Position numbers and translations under genes: made by a program
From: JBCBST01 sp039819115
GTDB lineage: Bacteria > Bacteroidota > Rhodothermia > Balneolales > Balneolaceae
DNA: 37,525 bases
Assembly (NCBI GenBank): GCA_039819115.1
Contig: JBCBST010000018.1
Span: forward strand, 1-37,525
Reading direction: 5' to 3'
Notes under the pieces: generated by a model
Databases searched by the model: none
What the model was told of the DNA's origin: nothing
Seen by the model: only the letters and a program-made list of their open reading frames with translations
In this document: in pieces, positions 17,186 to 23,862 of the stretch
Position numbering within the stretch: the stretch's first letter is position 1
Layout: each line of letters opens with the position of its first letter

Positions 17186-18090
17186 TAAGCTTCCTGATTG
17201 TTAATTATAAAGTAGCAGAGCTTGTCCATCAGGCTATTCAGAGTATCCAGAAGCATGTTTCCACCCCGTATGAAATCATCGTATTCGATAATGCTTCCGA
17301 TGACGGATCAGTAGAAAAACTGACGGACAGATACAGGCATACCAGAGTTATTGCTTCTGCCGAGAATATAGGGTTCGGCCGAGGGAACAATGAAGCATAC
17401 CGCTACTCAAAGGGGGCTTTCATCTTCCTTCTGAACCCAGATACCATACTTGTGGATGATTCCGTGGACCGTATGGTCCGGTTCATGCAAGATGCTCCAA
17501 ACATGGGGTTGGTTTCGCCCCGGTTGCTGTATGAAGATGGATCGTTGCAACGCTCCATACGCAAGTTCTATTCCTTTTATGGGTCCTTATTCGATAATCG
17601 GTTCATGAACCCGGTTATCGCACGGTTCCCGGTACTGACCAGGTGGTTGCCGGGAATGGTCAACCATCACAGGTCTCAATACATCGACTGGGCCAAGGGT
17701 GCAGCGTTGCTCATCAGAAGAGAGGTGATTGACCAAATCGGACTCTTTGACCCCCGGTTTTTTATCTATGGAGAGGAAATCGATCTATGCTACAGAATCG
17801 GACAGGCCGGGTGGGACAAGGTATACCTTAACAGTTGCAAAATCATACACCTGGAAGGAAAAAGTACCATACAGGCCAGCGCCCGGATGTTCATCATGAA
17901 CTACAAAGGTTTGTATCTGTTCCTGAAGAAGCATTTCGATCGAAACACGCTCATTCAATACCACAACCGGGTATGGTGGATGTCGCGCCTGCTACTGCTT
18001 CTTTCCTTCCGAAACGAGGCCAGAAAGTCTCTGTACAAAGACCTCATAGTGTGGCATGCAGAAGAGGGCAAAGACATCGCTTTTCTCTGA
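17170..18090 (+). CDS. Family 2 glycosyltransferase, rhamnosyltransferase (WbbL)-like
   Basis: This 306-residue GT-A enzyme starts MDSPVVSFLIVNYKVAELV and continues with IIVFDNASDDGSVE, NIGFGRGNNEAY and FLLNPDT, all typical of the WbbL-like GT2 subgroup. WAKGAALLIRREVIDQIG and FFIYGEEIDLCYRI supply the acceptor-side motif. The C-terminal region is basic and amphipathic, suggesting membrane association. A ribosome site AGGAG (17158-17162) precedes ATG 17170. Rhamnose is common in this subgroup, but no dTDP-rhamnose genes are in the window, so the donor remains open. The stop is followed by operator O4, whose first repeat overlaps the final codons. Confidence 0.92.
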   Translation: MDSPVVSFLIVNYKVAELVHQAIQSIQKHVSTPYEIIVFDNASDDGSVEKLTDRYRHTRVIASAENIGFGRGNNEAYRYSKGAFIFLLNPDTILVDDSVDRMVRFMQDAPNMGLVSPRLLYEDGSLQRSIRKFYSFYGSLFDNRFMNPVIARFPVLTRWLPGMVNHHRSQYIDWAKGAALLIRREVIDQIGLFDPRFFIYGEEIDLCYRIGQAGWDKVYLNSCKIIHLEGKSTIQASARMFIMNYKGLYLFLKKHFDRNTLIQYHNRVWWMSRLLLLLSFRNEARKSLYKDLIVWHAEEGKDIAFL

Positions 18091-18173
18091 TCGATTCCAT
18101 TCGCTATTGGTCGGCTAAAAAAAAGACTTGATCGATTTCCAGCCGAAACCAACCTGAAAGCCGGATAGATTAG
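18087..18173 (+). promoter_or_regulatory. O4: triple-repeat operator and promoter of the ugd-galE unit
   Basis: The repeats are CTGATCGA (18087), TTGGTCGG (18107) and TTGATCGA (18128), spaced 20 and 21 bp. The box TAGATTAG starts at 18166, 38 bp after the third repeat. The outer two repeats share the longer string TGATCGATT. The predicted start near 18180 leaves a leader of about 24 nt before ATG 18204. It would drive 18204-20661. Confidence 0.68.
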
Positions 18174-18203
18174 AACCGAATTAAAAAAACAAACACAACG
18201 ATA

Positions 18204-19553
18204 ATGAAGATTACAGTAATAGGAACAGGATATGTAGGATTGGTTTCAGGAACATGTTTCGCTGAAACGGGCAACCAAGTAACCTGTGTAGATATTGACG
18301 AACTGAAGGTTGAACGGATGCAAAATGGGGAGGTACCCATTTATGAACCCGGATTAGAAGCCTTGTTTAACAGGAACATCAAAGAAGGACGGCTCACGTT
18401 TACCACTAATTTGAATGAAGCCGTACAGGAAGCGGAAATCATATTTCTATGCCTTCCCACACCTCCGGGTGCCAATGGCCAGGCCGATCTCACTGCCGTA
18501 CTATATGTGGCCGAGCAATTGGGATCTATGCTTACAGACTATACCGTAATTGTAAATAAAAGCACCGTTCCCGTTGGAACAGCCGATCGGGTAAGCGCCT
18601 GTATTTCAAAGAACGCAACCGTAGACTTCGATGTGGTATCTAACCCCGAGTTCCTGCGGGAAGGAGCGGCTATTGACGATTTTATGAAGCCCGAGCGGGT
18701 TGTAGTGGGCACCAGAAGCCATCAGGCCGCCCAGATCATGAAAGACTTATACGCTCCATTTGTACGAAGCGGGAACCCAATCATCATCATGGACGAGCGA
18801 AGCTCTGAGTTGACCAAATATGCGGCAAATGCATTACTGGCTACGAAGATTACATTCATGAACGAGATTGCAAATATCTGCGAGAAAGTGGGTGGTAATG
18901 TCGATGATATCCGACGGGGAATAGGCACCGACTCTCGTATCGGTAAACGCTTTCTGTTTGCCGGAATAGGATATGGAGGTAGCTGTTTTCCTAAAGATGT
19001 ACAGGCTATCCACTACACGGCTAATCAGAATGGATATGATTTTAAAATCCTGGACTCTGTCATGCGGGTAAATGAAGAACAGAAGGTGTCGATGGTACCC
19101 AAAATCCTTTCCAGGTTAGGTGAAGATCTCAGCGGTAAAACCTTTGGAGTATGGGGATTGGCCTTTAAACCCGAAACCGATGATGTGCGGGAAGCCCCGG
19201 CTCTGTATTTGATGAATGAATTGGCCAAAAGAGGAGCCACATTTAAAGCATTTGATCCCGAAGCTATGGATTCGTTTGCAGCAGCAGCAACAGACCGTGT
19301 TAATGAAAACACGTCGTATGTGGAAAATGCCGTTGCTGCCATCACAGATGTGGATGCATTAATCATAGCGACCGAGTGGGCTGAGTTCAGAAACTTTGAT
19401 CCGTTCAAATTCGATCTGTACATGAACGAACCCATCATTTTTGATGGACGAAATCTATACGATTTGGATAAAATGGCCCGACACGCCGTGGAGTATACCA
19501 GTGTTGGCCGTTCAACGGTTGCACCTGTAATGATTGAGGAGCCTTATGTGTAG
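18204..19553 (+). CDS. ugd: UDP-glucose 6-dehydrogenase
   Basis: This cytosolic enzyme makes UDP-glucuronate from UDP-glucose with two NAD. Its 449 residues begin with the NAD-binding ITVIGTGYVGLVSG. The sequence then shows FLCLPTPP, KSTVPVGTADR, SNPEFLREGAAIDDF and KPERVVVG. The catalytic cysteine is Cys261 in GYGGSCFPKDV, and the C-terminal domain carries FGVWGLAFKPETDDVREAP and IFDGRN. It is the first gene of the O4 unit and is coupled to galE by an 8-bp overlap. Its product feeds the UXS enzyme encoded at 20688, so the EPS probably contains glucuronate- and/or xylose-derived residues. Confidence 0.97.
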   Translation: MKITVIGTGYVGLVSGTCFAETGNQVTCVDIDELKVERMQNGEVPIYEPGLEALFNRNIKEGRLTFTTNLNEAVQEAEIIFLCLPTPPGANGQADLTAVLYVAEQLGSMLTDYTVIVNKSTVPVGTADRVSACISKNATVDFDVVSNPEFLREGAAIDDFMKPERVVVGTRSHQAAQIMKDLYAPFVRSGNPIIIMDERSSELTKYAANALLATKITFMNEIANICEKVGGNVDDIRRGIGTDSRIGKRFLFAGIGYGGSCFPKDVQAIHYTANQNGYDFKILDSVMRVNEEQKVSMVPKILSRLGEDLSGKTFGVWGLAFKPETDDVREAPALYLMNELAKRGATFKAFDPEAMDSFAAAATDRVNENTSYVENAVAAITDVDALIIATEWAEFRNFDPFKFDLYMNEPIIFDGRNLYDLDKMARHAVEYTSVGRSTVAPVMIEEPYV

Positions 19554-20661
19554 AACCGTTTGTCTTGTAACCGGGGCTACCGGTTATATCGCCAGTCATA
19601 CCATAGTGGAACTGCTAAAAGAAGGATATGAGGTTATCGGGATTGATAACCTCGCGAACAGTAAGCGATCTGTTGTTTCCAGAATCACAAAAATCAGTGA
19701 TTGTAGCATGAACTTCAGACCTATAGATATTCGTGATCACCATGAACTGGATAAGCTTTTCGATGCATACGACATTAATAGCGTTATACATTTTGCCGGA
19801 TACAAGGCCGTAGGCGAATCGATGGAAGATCCTTTATCGTATTATTCCAACAACCTGAGAGGGAGTATTGCCCTCGTCGAGGTCATGCAAAAACACGGGG
19901 TAAAGAATCTGGTATTCAGCTCGTCGTGTACTGTATATGGCAACCAGGATAAAAGTCCGGTAAAGGAAACACATCCGCTTTCACCAACGAATCCCTACGG
20001 AAGGAGCAAGCTATATGTGGAACAAGTACTCAAAGATGTATGTGCCACCGATAAGGAATGGAATGTAACCGCTCTGAGGTACTTCAATCCGATAGGAGCA
20101 GATGAATCCGGAGAAATTGGTGAAGATCCATCCGGAATCCCGACCAATTTAATGCCACTTATTGCTAAAGTTGCATCCGGAAAACAAGATAAGCTATCCG
20201 TTTTCGGTGGGGATTATAACACGCCCGATGGCACCTGTGTCCGGGATTATATTCATGTAACCGATGTAGCTAAAGGTCATCTCGCTGCGCTGGAATCCAT
20301 ATCTAATCCAGGGTTTACAGCGATCAACCTTGGAACAGGTAAGGGGTACTCGGTATTGGAAGTGATAAAGACCTTTGAAAAAGTAAGCGGTATACACATT
20401 CCGTACACCATCGATGAACGAAGACCAGGAGATGCTGAAGCTATTTGGGCAGACCCTGCCCTTGCTTACAAAAAGCTGTACTGGAAAGCAGAGCACGACC
20501 TGGAAAAAATGTGTGCAGATGCATGGTTCTGGCAGATAAGTAATCCGAGTGGATACCAGACTGGCCTGATGAAACATGTTTTGTCTGATAAAAAGGAAAC
20601 TTCATCGACGGATGAGGCATGCTCAACGAAAAGCGCACCAAAAGCCAAAGTCACGGCTTAG
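19546..20661 (+). CDS. galE: UDP-glucose 4-epimerase
   Basis: This SDR-family epimerase interconverts UDP-glucose and UDP-galactose (or the N-acetyl forms). The 371-residue protein has CLVTGATGYIASHT, IDNLANS, VIHFAGYKAVGES, FSSSCTVYG and the catalytic Tyr151-x3-Lys155 in NPYGRSKL, then ALRYFNPIGADESG and the C-terminal RRPGDAEAIWADPA. I chose ATG 19546, preceded by GAGGAG, instead of TTG 19534. The tail beyond SNPSGYQTGL is about 30 residues longer than normal and low in complexity (SSTDEACSTKSAPKAK). That tail coincides with operator O5, so its sequence may be shaped by DNA binding. It overlaps ugd. Confidence 0.95.
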   Translation: MCRTVCLVTGATGYIASHTIVELLKEGYEVIGIDNLANSKRSVVSRITKISDCSMNFRPIDIRDHHELDKLFDAYDINSVIHFAGYKAVGESMEDPLSYYSNNLRGSIALVEVMQKHGVKNLVFSSSCTVYGNQDKSPVKETHPLSPTNPYGRSKLYVEQVLKDVCATDKEWNVTALRYFNPIGADESGEIGEDPSGIPTNLMPLIAKVASGKQDKLSVFGGDYNTPDGTCVRDYIHVTDVAKGHLAALESISNPGFTAINLGTGKGYSVLEVIKTFEKVSGIHIPYTIDERRPGDAEAIWADPALAYKKLYWKAEHDLEKMCADAWFWQISNPSGYQTGLMKHVLSDKKETSSTDEACSTKSAPKAKVTA

Positions 20662-20666
20662 TTTTA
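20580..20666 (+). promoter_or_regulatory. O5: triple-repeat operator and promoter of the UXS-GT2-lytTR unit
   Basis: The repeats are TTTGTCTG (20580), TTCATCGA (20601) and CTCAACGA (20622), spaced 21 and 21 bp. The box TAGTTTTA starts at 20659, 37 bp after the third repeat. The total from first repeat to box is 79 bp, as in O1-O4 and O6. All three repeats lie inside the galE 3' tail. The predicted start near 20673 leaves a short leader with AGGAG before ATG 20688. It would drive uxs, a GT2 and the LytTR regulator, giving positive autoregulation if that regulator binds here. It is a slightly weaker match than O3, O4 and O7. Confidence 0.55.
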
Positions 20667-20687
20667 AATAAAAAAAGGAGCTAAGTC

Positions 20688-21662
20688 ATGATAAAACAAA
20701 GAGTATTAATCACCGGTGGAGCTGGATTTCTGGGCTCTCATTTGTCCGACAGGTTTATAGCCGAAGGCTGGGACGTCATTGCAATGGATAATCTCTCTAC
20801 CGGGTCGGTAGACAACATTGCACACTTACTTGGAAACGACAACTTCACCTTTATAAAGCAAGATGTAACCGAATTTATTCATGTTCCGGGTGACCTTCAC
20901 CTGATCTTGCATTTTGCATCACCGGCATCTCCGGTAGACTATCTTGAAATGCCCATCCAAACGTTGAAAGTGGGTTCTTTGGGAACGCATAAAGCGCTTG
21001 GACTGGCAAAAGATAAAGGAGCCCGTTTTGTGCTGGCTTCCACAAGTGAAGTATATGGAGACCCACTGATACATCCACAGAAAGAAGACTACTGGGGTAA
21101 TGTTAACCCCACAGGATACCGGGGAGTGTACGACGAAGCCAAACGGTTTGCTGAAGCAATGACCATGGCCTATAACCGGTTTCATGGAGTGGAAACACGC
21201 ATTGTTCGCATATTCAATACCTACGGTACAAGAATGAGAATTAATGATGGTCGTGCACTACCTGCGTTTATGGGGCAGGCTTTACGAGGAGAAGACCTAA
21301 CCGTTTTTGGTGATGGCTCCCAGACCCGGTCCTTTACGTTTGTGACCGACCTGGTTGAAGGAATTTACCGACTGGCTATGTCTGATGAGAACGAGCCAGT
21401 GAATATTGGAAATCCCGAAGAAGTATCCATTCTGGATTTTGCCAGGGAGATCATTGCATTAACCGGAAGCTCCAGCAAGATTATATACAAAGATCTGCCG
21501 TGTGATGATCCAAAAGTCCGACAACCCAATATTGAAAAAGCGAAACGGGTATTGGACTGGCAACCCCGGGTTAAAAGGAGTTATGGTTTACGAAAAACAC
21601 TGGCTTATTTCCGGAATGTCGTTGGCTCAGAGCATCAACTCAATCTAAAAGTTGCGGGGTAA
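20688..21662 (+). CDS. UDP-glucuronate decarboxylase (UDP-xylose synthase)
   Basis: This extended SDR enzyme converts UDP-glucuronate to UDP-xylose. The 324-residue protein shows VLITGGAGFLGSHL, MDNLSTGS, LHFASPASPVDYL, STSEVYGDPLIHPQKEDYWG and the catalytic Tyr148-x3-Lys152 in GVYDEAKR, then RIFNTYGTRMRINDGRA and FGDGSQTRSFTFVTDL. The PxDY and WGNVNP stretches are specific to the UXS group rather than dTDP-glucose dehydratases. AGGAG lies 8 bases before the ATG. The substrate comes from the ugd product of the preceding unit. The gene is followed 3 bp later by a GT2. Confidence 0.94.
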   Translation: MIKQRVLITGGAGFLGSHLSDRFIAEGWDVIAMDNLSTGSVDNIAHLLGNDNFTFIKQDVTEFIHVPGDLHLILHFASPASPVDYLEMPIQTLKVGSLGTHKALGLAKDKGARFVLASTSEVYGDPLIHPQKEDYWGNVNPTGYRGVYDEAKRFAEAMTMAYNRFHGVETRIVRIFNTYGTRMRINDGRALPAFMGQALRGEDLTVFGDGSQTRSFTFVTDLVEGIYRLAMSDENEPVNIGNPEEVSILDFAREIIALTGSSSKIIYKDLPCDDPKVRQPNIEKAKRVLDWQPRVKRSYGLRKTLAYFRNVVGSEHQLNLKVAG

Positions 21663-21665
21663 GTC

Positions 21666-22835
21666 ATGATGATATTAGCCACAGTATTCTTTGTCTGTAT
21701 TTCACTCATTGTATTCATTTACGGACTATACGGACCCATTTTATACATCATACGCTCGTTTGTCCGTCGTAATAAGGCCAATCATGAATCCACTGAATCC
21801 GGGTTACCCTCTGTAAGTCTGATTATTCCGGCCTATAACGAGGAAGGTTGGATTGAACAGAAAATTGATAACAGCCTCAACTTAAATTACCCCAAATCAA
21901 AGCTGGAAGTTATCGTGGTTACCGATGGCTCTACAGATGACACTCCTCTTTTTGCCTCTGCGTTCAGAGATGAGATTATCTTTATGCACGAAGCACCCAG
22001 GAAAGGCAAAATCAGCGCTATGGATCGGGCCGCTATGGTCGCCGGCAACGACATCCTGGTGTACACCGATGCAAATACCACCCTAAACGACGACGCCCTG
22101 TTACACATAGCCGAACACTTTGAACACGAAGATGTCGGGATGGTATCCGGTGAAAAACGCGTACTTGCCAAAGCGGACGGGGAATCAGCCCAGGGTGAAG
22201 GGTTATATTGGAAATACGAAAGCTGGTTGAAGAAACTCGATTCTGACGTTGCAACGGTAATAGGAGTGGCCGGCGAACTGTTTGCCATAAAAAAAGCGCT
22301 CTATCAAACATTACCTGCCGATACCCTTCTGGATGATTTTATGCTGTCCAGTAAAGTCATTGAACAGGGATATCGGGTAGCATACGAGAAGAAAGCGGTA
22401 GCTACAGAATATGGTTCAACCTCGTATCTGGAGGAATGGAAACGAAAAGTTAGAATATGTGCGGGTGGTCTTCAGGCTTCGGTTCGGAGCAGAGCGCTCT
22501 TTAACTTTTCCCGATTCGGCTTTAAATCGTTTTGTTTCCTGGTTCACCGTGTAAGCAGATGGACGATAGCTCCCCTTGCACTTTTGGTGAGCTATGTATG
22601 CTCGGCTATGCTGGTTACTCAAAGTAACCTTTTTGCGATCTACTTTATTCTGGGCAGCGTTGCGCTTGGGCTCACCATTTTTTCCATTTACACCAACAAA
22701 AAAAATCTACCCAAATTATTGTTGTTGATTGTTTACTTTACCTTTATGCATATCAGCGCTATTGCAGGCTGGTTCCGATACCTGAGTGGTAAACAACAAG
22801 TGAACTGGGAACGGGCTGTACGCATAACAGGCTGA
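21666..22835 (+). CDS. Membrane-bound family 2 glycosyltransferase (processive type)
   Basis: This 389-residue enzyme has an N-terminal membrane helix (about 2-30), then the GT-A domain: VSLIIPAYNEEGWIEQKI, VIVVTDGSTDDT, GKISAMDRA, VYTDANTTL (DxN), GVAGELFAIKKAL, LLDDFMLS (the DD acid) and WKRKVRICAGGLQA, which takes the place of QxxRW. Three or four hydrophobic helices follow from about residue 295. This arrangement is seen in IcaA/HasA-like synthases as well as in single-addition enzymes. ATG 21666 is used; ATG 21669 is equally possible. It lies between uxs and the LytTR gene, with a 20-bp gap to the latter. Confidence 0.9.
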   Translation: MMILATVFFVCISLIVFIYGLYGPILYIIRSFVRRNKANHESTESGLPSVSLIIPAYNEEGWIEQKIDNSLNLNYPKSKLEVIVVTDGSTDDTPLFASAFRDEIIFMHEAPRKGKISAMDRAAMVAGNDILVYTDANTTLNDDALLHIAEHFEHEDVGMVSGEKRVLAKADGESAQGEGLYWKYESWLKKLDSDVATVIGVAGELFAIKKALYQTLPADTLLDDFMLSSKVIEQGYRVAYEKKAVATEYGSTSYLEEWKRKVRICAGGLQASVRSRALFNFSRFGFKSFCFLVHRVSRWTIAPLALLVSYVCSAMLVTQSNLFAIYFILGSVALGLTIFSIYTNKKNLPKLLLLIVYFTFMHISAIAGWFRYLSGKQQVNWERAVRITG

Positions 22836-22855
22836 ACGAACGTATACAGAGGGCT

Positions 22856-23542
22856 ATGAATTGTATTATTGTAGATGATGATTTTGCTTCCAGAACAATC
22901 CTGAAAGAACTGGTACAATTCGTGCCCGGGCTTGAACTGCTCGGTGTATGCGAGTCGGCAATAGAAGCGGTTGAAGTATTAAAAGACGAGCCTGTGGATC
23001 TGATTTTTCTGGATATTAACATGCCGGAAATGACCGGGCTTGAGCTCATTGAATCACTTCGTGAAAAACCGCAGATCATCTTAATTACCGGAAATGCCAA
23101 ACATGCTACCACGGCATTCGAGTATGATGTCGCAGACTATATACTGAAACCGGTAGAAAAAGCCCGATTTTTACAGGCTGTCGACAAAGCCAGGACACGT
23201 TTTGAACAGGCAGGAGGGGTTAAAGAGGCAAGAGATTACATCTTCATAAAAAAGGATGGGGTAATCACAAAGGTGATGCTGCACTCGGTGATTAATATTG
23301 AGGCCATGGCAGATTACATCATCATACACACCGACCAGGGTAAGTACCATGCTTTGTCAACGATGCACGGTATAGAAGCCCGCCTTCCGAAACGTAACTT
23401 TGTACGGGTTCATCGATCTCACATCATCAACCTGCACCAACTGGATTCTATAGAAGAAGGCACAGCCGTGTTAGGGGATAAGATGATACCTATTGGTAAT
23501 ACCTACCGCCAGCGCTTATACCGCACCATTAATTTAATCTGA
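22856..23542 (+). CDS. LytTR-family response regulator (candidate master regulator of the EPS cluster)
   Basis: This cytosolic two-component regulator has 228 residues. The receiver domain (about 1-118) has acidic residues at VDDDF, the phospho-acceptor Asp53 in FLDINMPEMTG, and Lys in YILKPVEK. A LytTR DNA-binding domain (about 125-228) follows, with FIKKDGVITKV, INIEAMADYIIIHT, RNFVRVHRSHIINL and IPIGNTYRQRL. LytTR proteins bind direct repeats about 21 bp apart, which is the geometry of O1-O7. No LytS-type sensor kinase adjoins it. It is the last gene of the O5 unit, which implies autoregulation. The stop codon overlaps the first repeat of O6. Binding to these operators is inferred from proximity and site architecture. 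Confidence 0.95.
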   Translation: MNCIIVDDDFASRTILKELVQFVPGLELLGVCESAIEAVEVLKDEPVDLIFLDINMPEMTGLELIESLREKPQIILITGNAKHATTAFEYDVADYILKPVEKARFLQAVDKARTRFEQAGGVKEARDYIFIKKDGVITKVMLHSVINIEAMADYIIIHTDQGKYHALSTMHGIEARLPKRNFVRVHRSHIINLHQLDSIEEGTAVLGDKMIPIGNTYRQRLYRTINLI

Positions 23543-23620
23543 TCAGGCATACATCTTAACGATGTATTTCATTGTTCATCGATAAAAAGCTCATCGTGTA
23601 GCTTTGTATCCCTATGTTTT
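23534..23620 (+). promoter_or_regulatory. O6: triple-repeat operator and promoter not followed by a gene
   Basis: The repeats are TTAATCTG (23534), CTTAACGA (23555) and TTCATCGA (23575), spaced 21 and 20 bp. The box TATGTTTT starts at 23613, exactly 38 bp after the third repeat and 79 bp after the first. The first repeat overlaps the LytTR stop codon. The predicted transcription start is near 23627, only about 30 bp before a strong intrinsic terminator. The promoter would therefore make a very short RNA. Confidence 0.55.
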
Positions 23621-23625
23621 AGGCA

Positions 23626-23687
23626 GACCTTAAATGGTACTCCTAATTATGCAGAAGCCCGGGCGTGAACAACCCGGGCTTTTTTAT
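23626..23687 (+). ncRNA. Candidate small RNA of about 60 nt ending in an intrinsic terminator
   Basis: The interval between the O6 promoter box and the terminator T-run would give a transcript of about 60 nt. It has an unstructured-looking 5' half (around TTAAATGGTACTCCTAATTA) and a 3' GC-rich hairpin with a U tail, the usual layout of bacterial regulatory RNAs. The start is estimated from the box position and could be off by several bases. It may instead be only the 3' trailer of the LytTR operon. No homologue is recognised. Confidence 0.35.
23655..23686 (+). terminator. Rho-independent terminator downstream of the LytTR gene
   Basis: A perfect 9-bp stem, AAGCCCGGG (23655-23663) with CCCGGGCTT (23673-23681), encloses a 9-nt loop and is followed by a run of Ts to 23685. 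It lies 113 bp after the LytTR stop and ends that operon and any RNA started at O6. Confidence 0.9.
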
Positions 23688-23738
23688 CTGTATAGCCTGT
23701 GGAAGCCCTGGATGCTGGTTCAAATACCCTCACTCCCT

Positions 23739-23824
23739 TTCATCGACCGTATTTCTCATTCATCGATGAAAACCTGCATTCATCGAGTCTTTCAATAATG
23801 CCAGGTGCTCAGCTACTAAGTTTA
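23739..23824 (+). promoter_or_regulatory. O7: triple perfect-repeat operator and promoter of the LruC lipoprotein gene
   Basis: Three identical copies of TTCATCGA start at 23739, 23759 and 23779, exactly 20 bp apart. The box TAAGTTTA starts at 23817, 38 bp after the third copy. This is the cleanest member of the O1-O7 set and the one from which the pattern was first noticed. The predicted start near 23831 leaves a leader of about 32 nt before ATG 23863. O6, the terminator and O7 together account for most of the 320-bp gene-free stretch 23543-23862. Confidence 0.75.
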
Positions 23825-23862
23825 CCATAGAAAATAGGCGCACATCTAAATAACTAAACGCT

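Noticed and set aside
22759..23112. 117-codon minus-strand open frame opposite the LytTR receiver
   Set aside because: It is a serine-rich shadow of a clear receiver domain.
23409..23416. Further TTCATCGA inside the LytTR gene
   Set aside because: It encodes the conserved VHRSH of the LytTR domain, has no partner repeats at 20-21 bp and no TAnnTTnn box 38 bp downstream.
23634..23799. 54-codon open frame (starts MVLLIMQKPG) between the LytTR and LruC genes
   Set aside because: It runs straight through the intrinsic terminator and all three O7 repeats, has no good ribosome site and no protein-like pattern.
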